A stretch of DNA of 64,000 nucleotides from Mariniblastus sp. (GTDB lineage: Bacteria > Planctomycetota > Planctomycetia > Pirellulales > Pirellulaceae): the NCBI GenBank assembly GCA_028823415.1, contig JAPKBL010000001.1, positions 62,001-126,000 of the forward strand, given 5' to 3'. A program made the translations under genes and the position numbers. Below, one piece after another: positions 54,298 through 64,000 of the stretch (positions within the stretch are counted from its first letter, which is position 1; each line of letters begins with the position of its first letter). The notes below the pieces were generated by a model. It searched no databases, was not told the DNA's origin, and worked only from the letters and a program-made list of their open reading frames with translations.

Positions 54298-54492
54298 GCC
54301 GTCTTTACAGCCCCACTTTGGGGGTGTTATCAAAAACGCCTCATTTTTCTCATATTTGAAGATTCTGACGAAAATTCTCCACCAAACGTCTTATTTTGAT
54401 TAAACTGAATAACGATTATAACAGCCCTTTTGACGACAATTCCCCCGTCAATGGCCTCTCATTTTTCTTAAATCACCGAGATCGGATTTTCG

Positions 54493-55953
54493 ATGCCAAC
54501 ATCCCCCTCTTCTCAGGGCGATAAACCCCACTTCAACACGCTAGTTCGTGATGGATTCAAAAGATACTGGTTTATTGCATTGCCGGCGATCATGCTCAAC
54601 ATCGGGCTGACCCTGGATCACGTGCTCGCGACTAACAACGGGAAAACGTACATCGCCCGAACTCAGGTGCTCGTTTCCGAAGCCGAGAATTCACTTCAAC
54701 TGCAAGACGACGAGCCGATAAGTGATTTGGTTAACACGCATTGGATCACGACCAATGAGCAAGGTAATCTCGACGGACGAATCTCCGGCATCGAACCACA
54801 AAGTTCAATTACCATTCCGATCGGAAAACTAAACATCTCGTTATTGCAAAATGGAATTGCGATTAGAGAAGCTTCCACCAATTACGACGGAAAATTTACC
54901 CTCAACAACGTCGACCCAGGAACCTACACGTTATTGGCTGCCGGACAAAATGGATTCCTTGCGTACGGGGTAAATATCTTACCGAAAATCAAAGCCAAAG
55001 ATCTTACCGATTTCAACAATCCAGACCTGAATCCATCAGGCCGTGTAAAAGCCTACTACGTTTCGCACTTTAACGTGCCGACCAACGCCATCGTGTCTAA
55101 GGGACTTCAGATTGACGCGGCTGCTGTTCCCCCGGAATTCCAGACCCTTCAACGAATCAGCCAGAACTACCTTCCCGAAAACAAGATAGTGGAGGTCGAC
55201 AAAGATTCAGACGATGCTACTTCGGTCGGTGAAGCGAGCGAAATTGCCTCAGGATTTAATCACCCACTTACCGCAGACGGCAGTTTCACCGGCAGCGTTC
55301 AGCCGATCGCAACCCCAGATGGAACCCCAGGCAAACTCTCGGAAATGAATGTATTCCTAATTCAGGACGATATCGAAATCGCGCGAGTCACAGTCGAACC
55401 CAATGGAAAGTTCACAGTCGAGGACATTGATCCCGGCGTTTACGGATTAATTATTGCCGGCAATGATGGCTTCGCCGCGATGTCAGTTCGACTGACAAGC
55501 CGAAAAGCTGACGCTGCAACAAACGACACTGACCGCAATTCAAAGACTCATTTTGTTTCCCACCGAGTTGAGAGTGAAATCCCTCGTCGCAACGCTTTGT
55601 CAGTTTCCTTTATCACCAACCCAAACGACATTGCAGTCGTCAAACAGCAAGTTTCCAACGTGGTTAACATGCGGCAACAAATGTTTGCTTCTCAAGGGGG
55701 GGGCGACAACAGCAATAATAATAATTCAAGTTCTGCTCAAATGGGGATGACGCAAGCTCCCGGCGATTCCAATTTCGCCCAATCCACCAACAACTCTGGC
55801 GGAGGTGGCGGATCCGGTGGCTCATCGCTTGGTGGAGGGGGCATCGGAAGCCTATTAGGCATCGCGGGATTGGCTGTCGGCACAACAGCATTAGCAACTC
55901 AGGGAGATGACAACCCAACCCCGCCGCAATCTCCAGTATCCCCATTGGATTGA
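54493..55953 (+). CDS. membrane-anchored protein with two carboxypeptidase-regulatory-like repeats
   Basis: 486 residues of unknown function. A cytoplasmic-type N-terminus (20 polar residues) is followed by a hydrophobic segment YWFIALPAIMLNIGLTL near residues 30-45. Two similar units occur: GISGIEPQ..., NISLLQNGIAIREAS, NYDGKFTLNNVDPGTYTLLAAGQNGF (about 95-160) and VFLIQDDIEIARVT, PNGKFTVEDIDPGVYGLIIAGNDGF (about 295-345). Both follow the carboxypeptidase-regulatory beta-sandwich pattern. The C-terminus is rich in Gly, Ser and Asn, with a final hydrophobic block GIGSLLGIAGLAVGTTALA. It lies 97 nt before the giant kinase gene and may be in the same operon. Confidence 0.7.
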   Translation: MPTSPSSQGDKPHFNTLVRDGFKRYWFIALPAIMLNIGLTLDHVLATNNGKTYIARTQVLVSEAENSLQLQDDEPISDLVNTHWITTNEQGNLDGRISGIEPQSSITIPIGKLNISLLQNGIAIREASTNYDGKFTLNNVDPGTYTLLAAGQNGFLAYGVNILPKIKAKDLTDFNNPDLNPSGRVKAYYVSHFNVPTNAIVSKGLQIDAAAVPPEFQTLQRISQNYLPENKIVEVDKDSDDATSVGEASEIASGFNHPLTADGSFTGSVQPIATPDGTPGKLSEMNVFLIQDDIEIARVTVEPNGKFTVEDIDPGVYGLIIAGNDGFAAMSVRLTSRKADAATNDTDRNSKTHFVSHRVESEIPRRNALSVSFITNPNDIAVVKQQVSNVVNMRQQMFASQGGGDNSNNNNSSSAQMGMTQAPGDSNFAQSTNNSGGGGGSGGSSLGGGGIGSLLGIAGLAVGTTALATQGDDNPTPPQSPVSPLD

Positions 55954-56049
55954 ACACGCCTACGACTAGAGAAACAGTGCAACATCGACCCATAATTGTG
56001 CTTGTTTAACTGTCAGTTTTCCATGACATCATTTTAAACGGTAACAACC

Positions 56050-59000
56050 ATGGGTTCTGATCCAAGCGATTCCGGATCAAATGACGATCGCGAATTAGAT
56101 CAAGAGAATGCCGAGCAGGTTCCGCCTGGGACAGACGGAGCCAATGACGGTGAAGCCACCGTCAATCTTAATAGAACCACCGCCGACGACTTCCCCACCG
56201 TTAATGACACGCGGACAGTCGGCCACCAAGATGTCACTGTGAATCTATCGGCGACGTCGTCAGAGGCGCTGTTGCATGCAGGCACTATTCCAGAGCCTAG
56301 CTCGCCCTCAAGTGACAGTTCGCCTTCGAGTCACGAACTGTCCCCCACCTCGACAGTTGACCAAACGGTTGAATCGAGTGCCAACTCGGTCAATAAAACA
56401 ACGGAGAATAAGACTGATTTTGATGTTGATCGAACTGCGCCTTCGCTTCGCGAGAACGCAACGGAACAAAATGACGCAACGCTCCCCAGCATTCCCATTG
56501 CAAACCGCAGCGGCACGGGATTCGAACAGGCAGCGGTTGATCCTCATCGACAAGAAAACAATCGTCACCCCCAAGACATGGAGACAATCGGGCGCTACCA
56601 AATCATACGCCTGCTTGGCGAAGGTACATTTGGAAAAGTGTTTGAGGCGCGTGATCCACAACTCGATAGAATTGTGGCTATCAAAGTCGCTAAGGCGATT
56701 TCTGGACGCACCCAATTCCAGCGGTTCCTACGAGAAGCCCGTGCCGCAGCTAAACTTCGACACCCTAACATCATCCCCGTCTATGAATACGGACAAATCG
56801 ATGGAGAAAATGTAATCGTTTACGAGTTCGTCCAAGGTGCGACACTCAAATCTTACATCAGCGATTCAAAAACCCGTTCCCTCGAAAAGACGCTCAATAT
56901 TATTCGAGAAATTGCCATTGGGCTCGATTACGCCCATCATCAGGGCATTATCCATCGAGACATTAAACCCGATAACGTGCTACTCGATCCCGAAGGCCAT
57001 CCGCATATCGCAGATTTCGGATGTGCACGCTCAATCGAAGACGACACCAATTTGACGATTGATGGTTCGATTCTCGGAACCCCAATGTACATGAGCCCGG
57101 AACAAGCATCCGGCAAAGCGAATGAGGCAGATCAGCGAACCGATATCTGGAGCCTCGGAATCATGCTTTTCGAAATGATTTCTGGCGAAAAACCGTTCAA
57201 AGGACAACTCTCTGATTTACTATTTGCTATCCGCAATCAAGACGCACCACCGCTACGTAAACTTAATCGTGGAATCTCAGTCGATATCGAAACGATCTGC
57301 CAGAAATGTTTAACTCGCGACCTTGACCAACGATTTCAAACGGCTCGTCAGGTTGCCGATGAATTGACTCGGTATCTCGATGGCCAACCTATCGAGTCCC
57401 GCCGCATTGGGCCCCTCGCACGCGGATGGATGTGGGCCAAAAGAAATCAAACAATTGCGAGTCTAGCGACAGCAACCGCCGTCGCCCTCTTGACCGGAAC
57501 GATTGTCTCGACTTCTTTTGCGATTTCAGCCTACCGCGAGAAGCAGGCGAGGGCCACGACACAACTGAGATCCATAACCACGGCGAAAGCGACTCAGTTG
57601 CCGGAAATTTTCAAGAACCTCGCTCCGTTCAAACCCTCCATTTGGGAAAAGCTAAACAGTCAACTAGACAATTCCATCGAGAACACGACGCCCAAAATGC
57701 GATTGACCATGGCGGTTCTCGCACTCGAAGACGACCTAGATCGAAAAAACGAATTGGCAGTCGAGCTCATTGAATTTCTGTTAACCGCGGACGCCGACGA
57801 TTTCTACGTCTGCCGAAATTTATTACTTGCACAAAAAAATGTAATCACCCCGACGCTTTGGCGTGAATTAAATGACCCGGCCGGTGAAAATTCAAGAGAC
57901 CGGCGTTTTCGAGCCGGTGCAGCTTTAGCGAGCTATGCCCCGAAGGCTTCCGAGTGGGACAACCTTGCTCCGGATATTACCGGCATCCTAACTTCGGTCG
58001 ATGCGATCGAAACGAGTCGATGGATCGAAGCTTTTGTGCCCATCAAAGGGATACTCAAAAAACCATTTCACACGGCCTTCCATCGGCGAGACAACAGCAA
58101 TCAGGACCTCTCAAGACGGGCTGCCGCCATTATTGCGAACTTGTATAGTGAGGACATCGACTACCTTGTTGACTTGGTCGCCAATGCCCGTCCGGAGCAA
58201 ATCCCTTTCTTAAAAGCAGCACTGGCTGAAAACGCCGAGATTGCCATCCAAAAAATAAATTCAGCGATTTCAGCAGTTACCCGCAACGAAAAATCTGACA
58301 CAAACCTAGCAACTCAAACAGCGAACCTGGCAACGGTAGCCATTCAACTCAAGTCTTACTCCCATTGGGATCTGCTGACCGACCGACCCGATCCCTCGGC
58401 CGCCCATGCACTCATTGAGCGTCTCTCTCAAAGCTCGACTTCTTCGGAACACCTCTTGCCGATCATTACCAACTGGAAGTCATCCACGCCCGACGTGCTT
58501 GCCGGAGTCTTAATGGCGCTCAGCCTGTATCAACCTAATCAGATATTTGACTCTGAGAAAGAGAAACTTAAACAACCGCTATCAGAAATTTTCAATCAAC
58601 ACACCAACGCCAGAGTGCACTCATGTGCCCGCAATCTGCTGTTGAATTGGGGCTATCGCGATCAACTCAAGGCTTGGGAATATAGTTTACGCAGTGAATC
58701 TCCCAGACGAGGCATGAACTGGCATGTCGATTTGATCGGCAACACGTTTGCGATTTTTGATTCGGTATCCAATTTTCAAATGGGATTAAACGGTGATTCA
58801 AACTATGAGCCTCCCTTTGATAAAGATTTAGTTTCCGATGAACCGTTGCATCAAAAGGCAATCCCTCGTCGGTTTGGAATCTGCATTTTTGAAGTCACTC
58901 ATCAGCAATTTTCTGAATTTGAAGAGCACCTCTGCGGATTTTATGAAAGAAAGCTAATTGAAACGGAGACCGCGATTGCCAATCTAGACAGAACAGAACC

Positions 59001-59766
59001 TCCCCCCCCGCAGGGTTCCGATGTCGAAGAAAAACTCACCAAGCTCAAAAAAACGAAGAAAAGGTACGACGTGCGACTGAAAGGAATCAAGCGTCAAAGA
59101 ACGAAACGGGCCAGCGCCGCCCCGCGCTCTCCGGTAACCGACGTCGACTGGTTCAAATGTTTAGCCTATTGCCGCTGGCTCAACGAGCTAAACAACCTCG
59201 ATCAAACGTCATTGCCAGATATTGATAGTCTCGCGATGATGAATGCTAAATTCCCCAAGATCGAACTGTTCTCTAACCAAGATGTCTTGAATAGTAATGG
59301 ATACCGTCTGCCGACGGCAAGCGAATGGGAATTTGCTTGCGGGGGCGATATTGAAACACTCTACCCATTTGGAAAGCACACTTCGCTTGCGAAGCAATAC
59401 GCTTGGTACGCCAATAATTCTCAAACCAGCTCTCATCCGGTTGGAGAACTACTTCCCGGGCCGACGGGAATGTTCGACATGCTCGGCAATGTCAATGAAT
59501 GGTGCCTCGATTGGTACCGCGCTGATTTGCCTGATTTGCCAAGCGACCAAGAATCTTCGATCTACGTCGACCATGGGACCGACCATCGATCGCTAACCTG
59601 TGAGTACCGCGGCGGAGCATTTGACTCAACCATTTCTGAGATTCGAATCAGTAAGCGATTCCTCCGAAATCCAGTCTTGGCCCAAGGGACTCTCGGATTG
59701 AGGCTGGCCAGAACTTACCCGCCGCTCCCACCAGGCGACAAAAAGGCAACAGAATCCAGTAAGTAA
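56050..59766 (+). CDS. Ser/Thr protein kinase with a transmembrane segment and an FGE-like C-terminal domain
   Basis: 1238 residues. A 170-residue Thr, Ser, Asp and Asn rich N-terminus is followed by a kinase domain starting at residue about 180: LLGEGTFGKVFEARD (glycine loop), IVAIKVAK (ATP Lys), HRDIKPDNVLLD near 303, ADFGCARS (DFG) and MYMSPEQASG. A hydrophobic segment SLATATAVALLTGTIVSTSFA near residue 475 is a membrane anchor. Residues 560-880 are helical repeats. The last 330 residues resemble the formylglycine-generating enzyme/sulfatase-modifying fold (NGYRLPTASEWEFACGGD, GMFDMLGNVNEWCLDWY, YRGGAFDS, LGLRLAR), but the catalytic Cys pair of true FGE is missing. Similar kinase-FGE fusions are planctomycete-typical. 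Confidence 0.9.
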   Translation: MGSDPSDSGSNDDRELDQENAEQVPPGTDGANDGEATVNLNRTTADDFPTVNDTRTVGHQDVTVNLSATSSEALLHAGTIPEPSSPSSDSSPSSHELSPTSTVDQTVESSANSVNKTTENKTDFDVDRTAPSLRENATEQNDATLPSIPIANRSGTGFEQAAVDPHRQENNRHPQDMETIGRYQIIRLLGEGTFGKVFEARDPQLDRIVAIKVAKAISGRTQFQRFLREARAAAKLRHPNIIPVYEYGQIDGENVIVYEFVQGATLKSYISDSKTRSLEKTLNIIREIAIGLDYAHHQGIIHRDIKPDNVLLDPEGHPHIADFGCARSIEDDTNLTIDGSILGTPMYMSPEQASGKANEADQRTDIWSLGIMLFEMISGEKPFKGQLSDLLFAIRNQDAPPLRKLNRGISVDIETICQKCLTRDLDQRFQTARQVADELTRYLDGQPIESRRIGPLARGWMWAKRNQTIASLATATAVALLTGTIVSTSFAISAYREKQARATTQLRSITTAKATQLPEIFKNLAPFKPSIWEKLNSQLDNSIENTTPKMRLTMAVLALEDDLDRKNELAVELIEFLLTADADDFYVCRNLLLAQKNVITPTLWRELNDPAGENSRDRRFRAGAALASYAPKASEWDNLAPDITGILTSVDAIETSRWIEAFVPIKGILKKPFHTAFHRRDNSNQDLSRRAAAIIANLYSEDIDYLVDLVANARPEQIPFLKAALAENAEIAIQKINSAISAVTRNEKSDTNLATQTANLATVAIQLKSYSHWDLLTDRPDPSAAHALIERLSQSSTSSEHLLPIITNWKSSTPDVLAGVLMALSLYQPNQIFDSEKEKLKQPLSEIFNQHTNARVHSCARNLLLNWGYRDQLKAWEYSLRSESPRRGMNWHVDLIGNTFAIFDSVSNFQMGLNGDSNYEPPFDKDLVSDEPLHQKAIPRRFGICIFEVTHQQFSEFEEHLCGFYERKLIETETAIANLDRTEPPPPQGSDVEEKLTKLKKTKKRYDVRLKGIKRQRTKRASAAPRSPVTDVDWFKCLAYCRWLNELNNLDQTSLPDIDSLAMMNAKFPKIELFSNQDVLNSNGYRLPTASEWEFACGGDIETLYPFGKHTSLAKQYAWYANNSQTSSHPVGELLPGPTGMFDMLGNVNEWCLDWYRADLPDLPSDQESSIYVDHGTDHRSLTCEYRGGAFDSTISEIRISKRFLRNPVLAQGTLGLRLARTYPPLPPGDKKATESSK

Positions 59767-59911
59767 AGAGCTAAGAGACCGAAACCCGTCGGCTCGTTCG
59801 TCTTCAGCTTGAAAAATTGCGTTCACTGCTTCCGGATTCTGACTGGGACAAAGAACCGACAAACGCTAGAATGCGGCATTACAAAAACTCATTTCTTAGC
59901 CATCGTTATCA

Positions 59912-61723
<1,812 letters not shown>

Positions 61724-61889
61724 TTCCTGACCAGAAAACATCGGAAAAAACTCCGCTCCATTGGAATTCCAGCAACTGTTACCAGTAGGCCCTTCCACCT
61801 ATCATACACCGGTGCGTTTATGCCCTCGAAGATCGTGGGGTAAACTCAGATACCAACGACCGATTACTCAATTTCAACTGAGGTTAACC

Positions 61890-63533
61890 GTGCACTCGAT
61901 AATCCAATTTATTCTGATCCCACTTTCGATCTTGTGCGTCCTGGTTGCTGACGCAAATGCTCAACAAAGTTCTGAAGATGTATCGAAGAATCTTACAAAA
62001 TATGTAAAAGTAAAATTGGAGGCAGATCTCAGCCACCTTTCCGAAAACCAAAAAAAGATGATTCCGTTGTTAATCGAAGCTGCGACCGAAATGGATAAGG
62101 CTTTTTGGAAGCAAGCCTATGGAGACCCCGCGGACCTAGATAAAGTTGTGAAATCTGAAGCGTTAAAAAAACACGTCAAAATTAACTACGGCCCCTGGGA
62201 GCGACTCCAGGAAAACCGTCCATTTATTTCAGGTCAAAGCCCCAAACCACTGGGAGCCAATTTTTACCCAAAAGATATGAGCAAGGAAGAGTTCGAAACT
62301 GCCGTTGCCACCGCTCCGGATCTAAAGAATCTGTACACCATGGTTCGAAGAAACCCGAAGACAAAAGAACTATACTCCATCCCCTATAGCGAATACTTTC
62401 AACCAGAGTTTAAAGCTGCTGCAGCGAAACTTCGCGAAGCTGCCGAACTGGCCGAAGACGATGGCTTCAAAGCCTATCTACTCTCAAGAAGTAATGCCCT
62501 TGTGACCAATCAATACCAACCGAGTGACTTCGCTTGGATGGATATGAAGTCAAACGACATCGATATTGTCATCGGTCCAATCGAAACCTACGAAGACCAA
62601 CTCTTTGGTTACAAGGCAGCCTGTGAGAGTTACGTTCTAATCAAAGACCTGTCTTGGAGCGAGCGGCTAACCAAATACGCAGCGATGCTCCCGGAGCTTC
62701 AAAAAGGGCTACCCGTTGCCGAGAAATATAAACAGGAAACTCCTGGCACTAACTCTGACCTCAACGCTTATGATGTTATCTTTTATGCCGGCGACTGTAA
62801 TTCGGGATCAAAAACCATCGCGATCAACCTTCCCAACGATGAAGAAGTACAACTAAAAAATGGCTCCCGCCGCCTACAATTGAAAAATGCAATGCAGGCC
62901 AAATTCGATCAAATTCTGGTACCAATCGCCGAACTATTGATTGTTCCTGACCAACAAAAACATATCACGTTCAATGCTTTTTTCTCCAATACGATGTTCC
63001 ACGAAGTTGCCCACGGACTCGGGATTAAGAACACGATCACCGGAAAAGGAAGAGTGCGTGAGGCCTTGCGGGAAACCTCCAGTGCCCTCGAAGAAGGTAA
63101 AGCAGATATTCTCGGTCTCTACATGGTTTCCAAACTGCTTGAAAATGGGGAAATCACAGAAGGTACCCGCGAAGACTACTACGTGACGTTCATGGCCGGT
63201 ATTTTCAGGAGCGTTCGATTTGGAGCGAGCAGTGCCCATGGAAAAGCCAACATGATCCGCTTCAACTTTTTCAAAGAGCGGGGTGCCTTCACCCGGAATG
63301 AGTCAGGTCAGTATCGCGTCAACATGGATAAAATGAAACTTGCGATCGCAGAATTATCCGATCAAATCCTTCAGCTTCAGGGGAACGGGGATTACGACGC
63401 CGCTCGCAATTTCGCAGAAAACATGGGCTTTGTTGGAGAAATCTTGAAAGCCGACTTGGAAAGAGTCAATCAACGTGGAATTCCAACAGACATCGTTTTC
63501 GAACAAGGAATCAAAGCGTTGAACCTCAAGTAA
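61890..63533 (+). CDS. secreted zinc metallopeptidase, dipeptidyl peptidase III-like (M49-like)
   Basis: 547 residues from the GTG at 61890, chosen because GAGG lies 6 nt upstream and an ideal signal peptide follows at once (IIQFILIPLSILCVLVADANAQ); the open frame to 61761 adds 43 unlikely residues. The zinc site is HEVAHG (His371, Glu372, His375), with EEGKAD (Glu401-Glu402) about 30 residues later as the third ligand. Blocks YAGDCNSGSKTIAINLPND and REALRETSSALEEGKADILGLYM resemble bacterial DPP III-like proteins. Classical DPP III has HExxGH, whereas here the spacing is HExxH. It probably releases peptides outside the cytoplasm. Confidence 0.85.
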   Translation: MHSIIQFILIPLSILCVLVADANAQQSSEDVSKNLTKYVKVKLEADLSHLSENQKKMIPLLIEAATEMDKAFWKQAYGDPADLDKVVKSEALKKHVKINYGPWERLQENRPFISGQSPKPLGANFYPKDMSKEEFETAVATAPDLKNLYTMVRRNPKTKELYSIPYSEYFQPEFKAAAAKLREAAELAEDDGFKAYLLSRSNALVTNQYQPSDFAWMDMKSNDIDIVIGPIETYEDQLFGYKAACESYVLIKDLSWSERLTKYAAMLPELQKGLPVAEKYKQETPGTNSDLNAYDVIFYAGDCNSGSKTIAINLPNDEEVQLKNGSRRLQLKNAMQAKFDQILVPIAELLIVPDQQKHITFNAFFSNTMFHEVAHGLGIKNTITGKGRVREALRETSSALEEGKADILGLYMVSKLLENGEITEGTREDYYVTFMAGIFRSVRFGASSAHGKANMIRFNFFKERGAFTRNESGQYRVNMDKMKLAIAELSDQILQLQGNGDYDAARNFAENMGFVGEILKADLERVNQRGIPTDIVFEQGIKALNLK

Positions 63534-63562
63534 CTCCTCTCAACGCGCGCCCACAGCGTCCT

Positions 63563-64000
63563 CTACCAGGTGGGATAGTTGTAGTCGTTGTTATCGCAGG
63601 AGAAATCAGCGTTCTCCAAACCGACATTTAATTCGATTTGAGTGTAATAGTATTTCTCAATCAGAGGTGGTTTATCAGACGGGCTTTCAGGCCAGCCATA
63701 CCCCTCGTAGGCAACTGGAATATTTCGGGCATCGTCGATATAAATTCGCGCGATATGGAACTGAAAATGATCTCGTCGATGAGGATGAATCGCTTCCAGC
63801 ATCGTGCAGACACATCCGTTTATTTTCACTTGCCGATGGATTGTGACTTGGCACTCTCCAAACTCACGATCTGCCCGTCCTATTTCCGCCATTTTTACGA
63901 TCAGGTTTCGAAATCCAATTTCCCGGATCGGATACCGATTTCCCTCCATCGCAATGGAACCATCGGGGTCTAAATAGAATCGTTTTATATTGAGCATGCC
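63563..64000 (-). CDS. DUF1571 domain-containing protein (partial, N-terminus beyond window)
   Basis: The visible C-terminal 145 residues show the DUF1571 pattern: YLDPDGSIAMEGNRYPIREIGF, ARIYIDDARNIPVAYEGYGWP, PPLIEKYYYTQIELNVGL and DNNDYNY at the end. Full-length family members are roughly twice as long, so the start lies beyond the right edge, although an ATG at 63997 is present in frame. DUF1571 proteins are exported in planctomycetes and are of unknown function. It is convergent with the peptidase gene, with 29 nt between stop codons. Confidence 0.85.
   Translation of the reverse strand, partial: GMLNIKRFYLDPDGSIAMEGNRYPIREIGFRNLIVKMAEIGRADREFGECQVTIHRQVKINGCVCTMLEAIHPHRRDHFQFHIARIYIDDARNIPVAYEGYGWPESPSDKPPLIEKYYYTQIELNVGLENADFSCDNNDYNYPTW

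Noticed and set aside
54308-54332. Hairpin CCCC-ACTTT-GGGG after the 1398-residue gene as a terminator
   Set aside because: The stem contains a mismatch and there is no T-run, so it is too weak to call.

Overview
The window looks like chromosome from a planctomycete, probably of the Pirellulales type. I base this on the combination of PVC-typical families: a DUF1559 pseudopilin-like protein with its small lipoprotein, a DUF1549/DUF1553 plus DUF1501 pair, a PVC-type membrane dehydrogenase with a CxxCH haem site, an LEPR-XLL surface protein, a DUF1571 protein, a PEP-CTERM repeat protein, sulfatases, and a tetrahydromethanopterin-linked C1 enzyme. Genes are dense and lie on both strands. I found no rRNA, tRNA, CRISPR array, insertion sequence or prophage.

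Left part (1-11.4 kb, minus strand): a partial SDR oxidoreductase, a zinc alcohol dehydrogenase, a sulfatase, and upstream of the sulfatase a tandem array of three paralogous secreted FG-GAP/ASPIC-UnbV (CRTAC1-type) proteins. This array is the main discovery. Each of the three reading frames is interrupted by a single in-frame TGA at the same alignment position. The same frame continues for about 230 conserved codons, including the last FG-GAP repeat and the ASPIC/UnbV domain. Directly after each TGA the RNA can fold into a hairpin with a GGUC apical loop at the distance expected of a bacterial SECIS. The TGA is followed by Ser-Cys in all three, giving U-S-C. I interpret them as three candidate selenoproteins, translated as 866, 869 and 876 residue proteins. 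Conventional gene calling would split each into two genes.

Middle (11.5-36 kb): a lactonase, an ABC-F ATPase, the conserved cluster phoH - 7TM-HD phosphohydrolase - ybeY - CorC-like protein (RNA maturation and membrane functions), a PEP-CTERM autotransporter-repeat protein, a YgiQ radical SAM protein, DUF1559 plus lipoprotein with a clear terminator, a CE15-like esterase, an AtuA-C-like protein, a duplicated peptidase S51 protein, panB, a PAS-AraC regulator overlapping pyrD.

Right part (36-64 kb): an S1-domain RNA-binding protein, a sialate esterase homologue that has lost its catalytic residues, a voltage-sensor/RCK ion channel with a non-canonical filter that overlaps a formylmethanofuran:H4MPT formyltransferase, a PlsC acyltransferase, an LEPR-XLL protein ending in an FKBP domain, the DUF1549/DUF1501 pair with a strong terminator, a 1398-residue SGNH/dehydrogenase/cytochrome fusion, a secreted two-repeat protein followed by a large Ser/Thr kinase with an FGE-like domain, a second ABC-F ATPase, a DPP III-like metallopeptidase and a partial DUF1571 protein. 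All function calls come from motif recognition by eye; no database search was run.
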